Assembly (NCBI GenBank): GCA_030670165.1 | Contig: DAOVCF010000012.1 | Span: 1 to 19,807 of the forward strand | DNA: 19,807 bases | Direction: 5' to 3' | Source: Candidatus Stahliibacteriota bacterium | Lineage (GTDB): Bacteria; Hydrothermota; Tepidihabitantia; B3-TA06 | Shown here: piece by piece, positions 14,267-19,807 of the stretch | Numbering within the stretch: position 1 is the first letter of the stretch | Layout of the letters: each line of letters starts with the position of its first letter | Made by a program: the position numbers and the translations under genes | The notes under the pieces: model-generated | Told to the model about the DNA's origin: nothing | The model's database searches: none | The model's input: only the letters and a program-made list of their open reading frames with translations

Positions 14267-15481
14267 GTGGACTCTCAAGAGAAGTTGGAGGCCCTGGGCG
14301 CGGCGGCTCAGTATGATCTGTGCGGTGCGTGTTGCAATCCGAAGAACGATCCAAAAGGCCATCGTCAGCGAGGTCACATGGGGCGCTGGGTTTATCCTGC
14401 CGCCCTGCCTGACGGACGATCCGTACTTCTAATGAAGGTCCTTATGTCCAACGTCTGCGAGAACAACTGCCTCTACTGCGTTAACCGGCGAGGCAACGAC
14501 CGACCGGTGCTCTCCTTTGCCCCAGATGAGCTTGCCTCACTTTTCATGAAGATGTTTTACGCCAACCTTGTGCAGGGGCTGTTTTTGTCCTCTGCTATCT
14601 TCAAGAGTGTTCGCCGGACGATGGATCGAATGCTTGCAACGGTGGAGCTTCTGCGTTATCGGTATCGGTTCCAGGGCTACATTCATCTTAAGGTTCTTCC
14701 AGGAGCCGGCATCTCTCAGCTTGAACGGGCGGCAAGGCTTGCGGACAGGGTAAGCGTTAACCTTGAGGCCCCCTCAGCATCCAGGCTTTCAAAAATCGCA
14801 CCTCAGAAGAGGTTTTCAGAGGAGCTTCTCAGCCGCATCCGCTTGCTCTCCAGGCTAATAAAACAGGCCAACCACGGCAAGCGCTACGGCCCGAAAGGAC
14901 AGACCACCCAGTTCGTAGTGGGCGCTGCCGGAGAGTCGGATACCGAGATTTTAAGCGTCTCCAAGAACCTTTACGATAAGCTTGACCTTTCGCGCATCTA
15001 CTTCAGCGCATTCCAGCCTGCCCGAGGCACCCCGCTTGAGGGCCTTAAACCGACACCTCTCTTGCGCGAGCACCGACTCTACCAGGCGGACTTCCTCTTC
15101 CGACGCTACGGGTTTTCGATGGAAGAAATCGGGTTTACCGAAGAAGGGAATCTCCCTTTAGGTAAAGACCCGAAGACGATCTGGGCTGAAGGCCATCCTG
15201 AGTTCTTCCCCGTAGAGGTAAATACCGCACCCAAAGAGCTCCTGATGCGCGTGCCCGGATTCGGACCACTCACCGTTAAACGAATCCTGCATATCCGCAC
15301 GGAACACAGAATCCGCAGCCTCGATCAGTTGAAACGCATGGGGGCTGTAACCAGGAACGCGCTCGGATACGTGCTGCTTGACGGACACCTGCCAGGCAAA
15401 CCTTCCTCCTCACAGCTCGATATCTGGCAGTCTGAGCCGGTTAGCTTTGCCGTAACCCGTAACACTTGTAGCTTCCTTTGA
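14267..15481 (+). CDS. Radical SAM protein, putative DNA repair/modification type (UDG-linked family)
   Basis: 404 residues. The cluster motif CENNCLYC (C64, C68, C71) binds the 4Fe-4S cluster for radical SAM chemistry. Three further cysteines near the N-terminus (C19, C22, C23 in DLCGACC) may bind metal. FVVGAAGESDTEIL and YFSAFQPARGTPLE are typical of the family I know as the 'putative DNA modification/repair radical SAM protein' linked to uracil-DNA glycosylases. A helix-hairpin-helix DNA-binding module follows (NTAPKELLMRVPGFGPLTVK, about 319-338), then a second turn ending near 370. Its reaction is not established. No glycosylase partner lies next to it here. GTG is the start because it sits 6 bases after the -10 box; the overlapping ATG at 14265 is out of frame. 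The C-terminal tail is encoded partly by a GTTACGGG-type repeat. Confidence 0.9.
   Translation: MDSQEKLEALGAAAQYDLCGACCNPKNDPKGHRQRGHMGRWVYPAALPDGRSVLLMKVLMSNVCENNCLYCVNRRGNDRPVLSFAPDELASLFMKMFYANLVQGLFLSSAIFKSVRRTMDRMLATVELLRYRYRFQGYIHLKVLPGAGISQLERAARLADRVSVNLEAPSASRLSKIAPQKRFSEELLSRIRLLSRLIKQANHGKRYGPKGQTTQFVVGAAGESDTEILSVSKNLYDKLDLSRIYFSAFQPARGTPLEGLKPTPLLREHRLYQADFLFRRYGFSMEEIGFTEEGNLPLGKDPKTIWAEGHPEFFPVEVNTAPKELLMRVPGFGPLTVKRILHIRTEHRIRSLDQLKRMGAVTRNALGYVLLDGHLPGKPSSSQLDIWQSEPVSFAVTRNTCSFL
15450..15465 (-). repeat. Two-unit copy of the GTTACGGG repeat inside coding sequence
   Basis: The plus strand reads CCGTAACCCGTAACAC, the same motif as the arrays at 9881 and 14172, at the 3' end of the radical SAM gene, where it encodes AVTRNT near the C-terminus. 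Confidence 0.55.
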
Positions 15482-15592
15482 TTCAGGGAATTAAATGCTC
15501 AGTCTCTTCGGTAATTTCTTAAACCTTTGCCTTTGTCAGAAAAGGGAAGATTTACTTGACTTGCTTCTTAATTATGCTGCAATTCTCTGAAC

Positions 15593-15682
15593 GTGAAATT
15601 TTACATGTGCATGACGCACTTACACTTAGACCCGGAGGCAGGTGTAACATTTGCATTACAGTTGACAAGGGCTATTTTTTGA
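15593..15682 (+). CDS. Possible 29-residue small protein
   Basis: A GTG-started frame encodes MKFYMCMTHLHLDPEAG then VTFALQLTRAIF. Upstream TTGACT (15556-15561), a 16-bp spacer and a weak TGCAAT (15578-15583) could be a promoter, but the distance to the GTG is 9 bases, longer than for the other leaderless genes. Its end overlaps the promoter of the next gene. Weak; it may be chance. Confidence 0.2.
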   Translation: MKFYMCMTHLHLDPEAGVTFALQLTRAIF

Positions 15683-15689
15683 CTATCGT
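15662..15689 (+). promoter_or_regulatory. Promoter of the 132-residue protein gene (leaderless)
   Basis: TTGACA (15662-15667), a 16-bp spacer, TATCGT (15684-15689), then TTGGT and the ATG at 15695. Confidence 0.7.
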
Positions 15690-15694
15690 TTGGT

Positions 15695-16093
15695 ATGGAA
15701 GCTATAGTTGACAAAAAAACCCAAGAGTTTTGGGCGAGCCGTATGCTCAATCCTGATCTCCTTAACGGTGCGATCGATCTTATCAAAGATAAGCTAGGCG
15801 ATCGCGTAGAAGAGACCAGGGCGGATAAACTAGGGATTCACTTTATCTCCGAGGGCCGGATTATAATGTCCCTTTACGCCTCCTACCCTTATCTGCGCGT
15901 CTCGTTTGCACCTGCAGCCGGACTTCTGCTTCAAGAGGACGAATCATTCGAGGTACACCGCTACAACTTCTGGGAAACCACCTGGCGCATGACTCACGAG
16001 TGCTACACCGGTATGTCTATCTGGATCGCTGAGAGTAAACATCTTAAGGCCTTTGACAAACTTCTTGGAAGGATTAAGGAAGGTCGCGGTTGA
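15695..16093 (+). CDS. Hypothetical protein, 132 residues
   Basis: Not recognised. It is soluble, without signal peptide or membrane helix. The N-terminal half is charged and helical (MLNPDLLNGAIDLIKDKLGD); the middle alternates like beta strands (KLGIHFISEGRIIMSLYASY, YLRVSFAPAAGLLL); the C-terminal part is aromatic-rich (YNFWETTWRMTHECYTGMSI) and ends in a basic helix. This looks like a small alpha+beta ligand-binding or enzyme-like domain. It has its own leaderless promoter, so it is probably not in an operon with the radical SAM gene. A GC-rich hairpin terminator follows. Confidence 0.82.
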   Translation: MEAIVDKKTQEFWASRMLNPDLLNGAIDLIKDKLGDRVEETRADKLGIHFISEGRIIMSLYASYPYLRVSFAPAAGLLLQEDESFEVHRYNFWETTWRMTHECYTGMSIWIAESKHLKAFDKLLGRIKEGRG

Positions 16094-16150
16094 CGGAATC
16101 CGCAGGATTCTTTTAGTCCCTAGTAAGGATTGGTGTTCATCAAAAAAGGA

Positions 16151-16174
16151 AAGGCCCCGGTTTTCCGGGGCCTT
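16151..16174. terminator. Rho-independent terminator hairpin
   Basis: AAGGCCCCGG, loop TTTT, CCGGGGCCTT. On the minus strand it is followed by CCTTTTTT, so it best terminates the tRNA-Asn transcript. On the plus strand the following ACTCTTT is weaker, but it may also end the 132-residue gene, making it bidirectional. Confidence 0.85.
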
Positions 16175-16237
16175 ACTCTTTATGTCACCTGAAGTGGTTG
16201 AGAGGATATTCGGTCGAATCATTTGGGGATGAATTAG

Positions 16238-16309
16238 CTCCCCGGGAGGGATTCGAACCCCCGACCTAGTGGTTAACAGCCACCCGCTCTACCGCTGAGC
16301 TACCGAGGA
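16238..16309 (-). tRNA. tRNA-Asn (anticodon GTT)
   Basis: A 72-base cloverleaf. The acceptor pairs TCCTCGG with CCGGGGA (one G-U), discriminator G as is usual for Asn. The D arm is GTAGCTCAGCGGTAGAGC; anticodon loop CTGTTAA closed by GGTGG/CCACT; T arm GGGGG-TTCGAAT-CCCTC. No encoded CCA. It has its own promoter and terminator. Confidence 0.96.
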
Positions 16310-16320
16310 AATCAATCCAA

Positions 16321-16349
16321 AGTATAGCCACGAAACTCGTCTCTGTCAA
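16321..16349 (-). promoter_or_regulatory. Promoter of tRNA-Asn
   Basis: TTGACA (16349-16344), a 17-bp spacer and TATACT (16326-16321), about 11 bases upstream of the mature tRNA. It is the only clear promoter in the window with a 17-bp spacer. Confidence 0.85.
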
Positions 16350-16573
16350 GGGTATGTATTGCGGGGTTCGTGTGCAGGAAGCCACGCGATCGCGATCCTG
16401 AACGCACACCAAAAACCTCATCCCACTGGCCTTGGTGCTGCTCCTGGCAGTCGTGGCAACCTGGCCGATTAATCTTGTAAACGTGGGGGCGGCAAACCCG
16501 TCACCTGAATTCATCTTAAGCGAAAGTTGATCCGCTGAAAAACCTCTCCGTCCCTGGAGCAGGAAGGATATCC

Positions 16574-19381
16574 TTATCTCATTAAAACAAACTTAGCCGC
16601 GTGGCTGCCGTACTGGGTGGAGAGAACAACCAGATAAAGCCCTGAAGCGGCAGGCTGCCCGTTCGTCGCCCCGTCCCAGAAGGCACCTATCGCCTCAAGA
16701 TCAGCTGGATCGTCGTAGGTCCCGATGGCTATCTCATCGTTAATGCTTTCTGTGCCGCCTGGTGGGATCAGCGGTTTTTCCAAGATCCGTTCTCCACTTA
16801 AGGTAAAGATACGAAGCATTACCCTGGTAGAGGCCTTGTTCAAGCGGAACGGGAAGTATATCAAGGCTTGTGAGCCAGGATAGAAGGGATTTGGATAGGG
16901 CGGAAGAAGTTCGTTGCGCGAGAAGGTGTCTATGTCAGCAGGCAAGGGCAGTATGGCCAGGTAGGCGTCAGGGATACCGTAGCCTATGGTGTCGTTCGGG
17001 CTTGAGGCATTTGAAGCGCTTTGCTGGAGCAAAGAGATTATTGTGTCAGGGTTCCCACGGTACTCCGGATGCACCTGGAGCATGAGCGCCGCTATTCCTG
17101 TCACCAAAGGCGCGGCGTAAGAGGTTCCGTTGCCGTAAAAGTAGTGAGAAAGGGTATCGTCCACATCAATCACGTAAATCCCTGCAGCAGGGGCCATAAG
17201 CTCCGGTTTTATCCTTCCGTCGTCAGGCAGACCAACGGCACTTCCTGTCACCCCTGCACCGTGCTCCCACCATGCCCCAAGGGTATCTACACCGCCTACC
17301 GTAATGATTCCGTAGGCGTCGCCAGGAGGGGAGATATACGGTGCAGCGGATTCCACGTTGCCTGCCGCATTCGTGATGAGCACCCCGCGTTCTGAGGCCA
17401 TACGTGCAGCCCTTGAGGCAGGGGAGGTCTCCCCGTCAAGCTCGTCTTTGCTGTACCAGTCTCCGTATGCAAGAGAGGAGTTCACTATATCCACCCCGCT
17501 GCGCTCGAGCCATTCAAGGCCTTCGATCCACATGTCCTCCTCAACCCGCATCTCGTAGGTGGACCCGTAGAGGTTCACGTGTTTTTCGGTCTTGGCAACG
17601 TAAAGCTCTGCCCCTGGAGAAACCCCTATGTACGAACGTCCCTGATAACCCACCGCAAGCGCCGCGGTGCGTGAACCGTGCGCAGGCTGGCTGAAGTCGT
17701 TGATGTCCCTGCCGTCTTCCGACTCGTCGTAATCTGTGTTATCGTCACCGCGCAAAGACCATACCGCCTCAAGTTCGCCGTTATTGAACGCTATCCAGGG
17801 CTGGTAAGAAAACCCCTGGGATAAAGCGGAAGGAGCGCTCCAGGAATCAACCGCTCCGGAGCTGCTGGTTAGCAAAATGTCTCCTGCGCTTTCAAAAACA
17901 CAGTGAAGGCCTCCGCCTCCAACACTCACCAGATCGAGGCTAGAGATAACCTCGTACGCCTCAGGATGTATGAAGTCGGTCCACGTTAAGCCGGCGTCGG
18001 AGGTTTCAAGGGAGTGCAGCCTGAAGCCACCTGAGACAGGATCGATCTCCGCAACCGTAAGGTAATTCCCTTCAAGATCGAACGCCACCACCTCTTCGTT
18101 TGCAGGGGATGGGATCTCTGAAAAGCTTTGGCCTCTATCCACTCTTCGTGCAAGATGTAGTTCCCCTTTTGTAAGGTCAAGCGCGGCGACTATTACTGTA
18201 TCTCCTGAAACCGAAGCCTTTGGTTGATCGAGTATCCCCCCAGGGATCCCCCCAGGGGTAAACACCTGGCTTGCCCCAAGCCATTCCACGTTATCTTGAG
18301 TCCATACCGCCCGATTCATCCGTACCTCCCCATCGTCCCTGACATAGAATAAAAGACTGGTATCATTCTGGTCGGAGATAACGAAGGGGTTGCGGCAATT
18401 AGACTCCGGCAGCTTTGCAAATTCCTTAAAACTCGTATTGCTGAGCACCCCGCAGTGCAGTTCACGTCTCATAAAATCATTCGTTGAGCCGGCCTCCCAG
18501 ATAGCAAGCATGGTATCACTGTTTGCCTTGGTTACTACGGCGTAGGAACGGGCAATGCCTTCGGTGGAGGTAATTTTTGGCTCGGAGAGCGCAAGGATCG
18601 CATCCACCGACCCTGCACTACGATGCGCGGCATATAGGATACGGGCTGTGGTTGCGTTGAGAGCGGTGGAGTCGGCGATAAAAAACACCCAGTCTCCATA
18701 AAGCTCAGGCTGCTGAACGATCTCGTAGTTCGATACAGCAGACCTAATAACTTCGCTTGTGTCGTTCCACAACATGATCTCATCGCCTGTGATGAAGTCG
18801 TGCTCGCCGCCCAGGCGAACGGTTCTAAAGACCGTGTGGTCGCGTTTGAAGCCCGTGTCAAGAAATCCTATCCGCACGCCCTGCCCGAATATCCCCAGGT
18901 TGTGAACCGCCGGGACGTTCAAGAGATCAAGCTGGGTGTAGGTGTTGCCGAAGTGCTCGGGTTCTATCGGCTCCTTGCGCTGGATTAGATTCATGGGCAG
19001 CTCTTTCGTTTCCACCGCAACAGATTCGACTGACCGAACAAAGGGCATCATCTGCAGACTTTCCAAGCGCGAGGAGTCCGTTTCCACGCTTACCGCATTC
19101 AGCCAGCGTGAACGGGCACGGATGCGCGCACCTGAAAGCTCCAAAAGACGCAGGTAGCGCGGATGAAGGGGGATGTCATCGAATCCTGCAGCAGCACCCA
19201 GCCTTGAGACCTGGCGCCGCTCAGCGGTAAGGCGATGAACACGCATCACGTCAGGCGAGCGTCCCTCACCCTTGTTTGTCAGATATATCCAGTAAGGGCT
19301 TTGCGCAAGCACCGTTGATGCGAAAAGGAGAATAGAGGAGAAGACGAGTGTTCCTCTTCTCCTCAACAATTTAATATCCAA
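16574..19381 (-). CDS. Secreted subtilisin-like serine protease (S8) with propeller-like insertion and C-terminal sorting domain
   Basis: 935 residues. Signal peptide about 1-27 (RRR, hydrophobic core, VLAQ), then a propeptide-like region to about 125. Catalytic triad: D175 in RIGFLDTGF, H568 in PAHGSRTAALAVGY, S754 in GNGTSYAAPLVTG; oxyanion Asn near N675 in NAAGN. Asp and His are normally some 30-60 residues apart in this family; here about 390 residues separate them. The insertion holds repeated beta-rich units with Asp-box-like motifs (TSDAGLTW at 460-467; RVDRGQSF near 413), suggesting a sialidase-type propeller. The C-terminus (NPFYPGSQALIYF ... GLYLVVLSTQYG, AAKFVLMR) is a type-IX-like sorting domain. 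The TTG start is supported by AGGA 7 bases upstream and by the signal peptide. It follows the 95-residue gene by 9 bases, so the two form an operon. Confidence 0.93.
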   Translation of the reverse strand: MDIKLLRRRGTLVFSSILLFASTVLAQSPYWIYLTNKGEGRSPDVMRVHRLTAERRQVSRLGAAAGFDDIPLHPRYLRLLELSGARIRARSRWLNAVSVETDSSRLESLQMMPFVRSVESVAVETKELPMNLIQRKEPIEPEHFGNTYTQLDLLNVPAVHNLGIFGQGVRIGFLDTGFKRDHTVFRTVRLGGEHDFITGDEIMLWNDTSEVIRSAVSNYEIVQQPELYGDWVFFIADSTALNATTARILYAAHRSAGSVDAILALSEPKITSTEGIARSYAVVTKANSDTMLAIWEAGSTNDFMRRELHCGVLSNTSFKEFAKLPESNCRNPFVISDQNDTSLLFYVRDDGEVRMNRAVWTQDNVEWLGASQVFTPGGIPGGILDQPKASVSGDTVIVAALDLTKGELHLARRVDRGQSFSEIPSPANEEVVAFDLEGNYLTVAEIDPVSGGFRLHSLETSDAGLTWTDFIHPEAYEVISSLDLVSVGGGGLHCVFESAGDILLTSSSGAVDSWSAPSALSQGFSYQPWIAFNNGELEAVWSLRGDDNTDYDESEDGRDINDFSQPAHGSRTAALAVGYQGRSYIGVSPGAELYVAKTEKHVNLYGSTYEMRVEEDMWIEGLEWLERSGVDIVNSSLAYGDWYSKDELDGETSPASRAARMASERGVLITNAAGNVESAAPYISPPGDAYGIITVGGVDTLGAWWEHGAGVTGSAVGLPDDGRIKPELMAPAAGIYVIDVDDTLSHYFYGNGTSYAAPLVTGIAALMLQVHPEYRGNPDTIISLLQQSASNASSPNDTIGYGIPDAYLAILPLPADIDTFSRNELLPPYPNPFYPGSQALIYFPFRLNKASTRVMLRIFTLSGERILEKPLIPPGGTESINDEIAIGTYDDPADLEAIGAFWDGATNGQPAASGLYLVVLSTQYGSHAAKFVLMR

Positions 19382-19390
19382 GGTTGTGTC

Positions 19391-19678
19391 CTAGAAGCCT
19401 GATCCTAATCCTACCGCGACTCCGATAACGACGATGATGATGAAGAACAGTACCCATATCCCCAGGCCGATAAGGGCAAGGATCAGACAGATGTGCCCGA
19501 CCCTTTTTGCCCGCTCGGAAAGCGAACCGGACTTGAGGATAATCGCGTAGACGATCCCTATGATTGGATTCAGGAATGCGCCGACGTAGAGACTGAGAAG
19601 ACTCAACAGGTAAAGGATGTCTACTGTCGCTTCAAAGCGAACTCGTTTCTTTTCTTCAAGGGTCAGCGGTTGTTCCAC
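19391..19678 (-). CDS. Small two-helix membrane protein
   Basis: 95 residues, family not assigned. A short acidic/basic N-terminus (EQPLTLEEKKRVRFE) precedes helices at about 20-48 and 62-91, separated by KSGSLSERAKRVG. The second helix is Ile/Val/Gly-rich (FFIIIVVIGVAVGLGSGF). GTG start with GGAGG 6 bases upstream. It lies 9 bases ahead of the S8 protease and 52 bases behind tRNA-Lys. I see no promoter in that gap, only a CAGGGG/CCCCTG hairpin just before the Shine-Dalgarno site, so transcription may continue from the tRNA. Confidence 0.78.
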   Translation of the reverse strand: MEQPLTLEEKKRVRFEATVDILYLLSLLSLYVGAFLNPIIGIVYAIILKSGSLSERAKRVGHICLILALIGLGIWVLFFIIIVVIGVAVGLGSGF

Positions 19679-19730
19679 GTTGCCTCCTTCCAGGGGAACC
19701 TTAGGCCCCCTGATTTGTTAGCTGTCGCCA

Positions 19731-19804
19731 TACCCGGCATAGGAATCGAACCTATAACCTACGGATTAAGAATCCGCCGCTCTGCCAAATTGAGCTAGCC
19801 GGGC
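19731..19804 (-). tRNA. tRNA-Lys (anticodon CTT)
   Basis: A 74-base cloverleaf. The acceptor pairs GCCCGGC with GCCGGGT (G1-U72 wobble), discriminator A. D arm CTAGCTCAATTTGGCAGAGC; anticodon stem GCGGA/TCCGT with loop TTCTTAA; T arm TATAG-GTTCGATT-CCTAT region. No encoded CCA. The promoter would lie beyond the window. Confidence 0.95.
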
Positions 19805-19807
19805 GCA

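Noticed and set aside
14265..14432. ATG at 14265 as the start of a gene (frame from 14046)
   Set aside because: Out of frame with the radical SAM motifs; the GTG at 14267 continues into the conserved protein.
16384..16397. GCGATCGC octamer, also at 15798-15805, as cyanobacterial HIP1
   Set aside because: Two occurrences in 20 kb are compatible with chance, and nothing else suggests a cyanobacterium.
16402..16530. Hydrophobic plus-strand frame (KNLIPLALVLLLAVVATWP)
   Set aside because: It looks like a signal peptide, but there is no start codon before the hydrophobic core, a stop sits just upstream, and there is no ribosome binding site or continuing protein. At most a remnant. The rest of 16350-16573 shows no feature.
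19493..19798. Plus-strand frame containing GIGIEPITYGLRIRRSAKL
   Set aside because: Antisense translation of tRNA-Lys and of the 95-residue minus-strand gene.

Overview
The window looks like a chromosomal segment of an uncultured bacterium of the FCB lineage (candidate phyla such as WOR-3 or TA06 are my guess; no marker gene here proves it). Two large secreted proteins end in a type-IX-like C-terminal sorting domain (terminal FVLVR and KFVLMR), a third secreted protein runs off the window edge, and the remaining genes are small stress, repair and hypothetical genes separated by repeat-rich spacers. Nothing looks like an intact phage or transposon.

Layout. 1-4513 (minus): a secreted-protein operon, with a seven-repeat propeller protein followed by a >1,040-residue secreted protein that continues beyond position 1. 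4554-5310: a promoter, a decayed fragment of a paralogue of the large protein, other decayed coding sequence, and tRNA-Arg(CCT) flanked by tRNA-like debris. 5311-5991 (minus): a SAM methyltransferase. 6063-6916: a frameshifted HNH-like gene carried between two identical 29-bp direct repeats. 6917-7413: dispersed repeats and palindromes. 7447-9343 (plus): a DUF5752-like gene overlapping a TreT-type trehalose synthase. 9356-9793 (minus): an Hsp20 small heat shock protein, convergent with treT. 10076-10492 (plus): a small membrane protein. 10585-13585 (plus): otsA, otsB and a membrane/zinc-ribbon protein with ATGA overlaps. 13586-14232: repeats. 14267-15481 (plus): a radical SAM DNA repair/modification protein. 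15695-16093 (plus): an unknown protein. 16238-16309 (minus): tRNA-Asn(GTT). 16574-19678 (minus): a subtilisin-like protease with a propeller-like insertion, behind a small membrane protein. 19731-19804 (minus): tRNA-Lys(CTT).

How the genes fit together. Two independent trehalose routes (TreT and OtsA/OtsB) lie within 5 kb on either side of Hsp20, which suggests a stress and compatible-solute neighbourhood. The secreted genes share a cell-envelope theme.

The strongest non-coding signal is promoter architecture. I can read ten TTGAC-type promoters; nine have exactly 16 bp between the -35 and -10 boxes. In six of them the -10 box ends only 5-7 bases before the start codon, so those mRNAs should be leaderless, while other genes have good Shine-Dalgarno sites. 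Two promoters (hsp20 and the radical SAM gene) carry tandem GTTACGGGT-like repeats abutting the -35 box in the same orientation, and a third (DUF5752-treT) has a different G-rich repeat in the same place.
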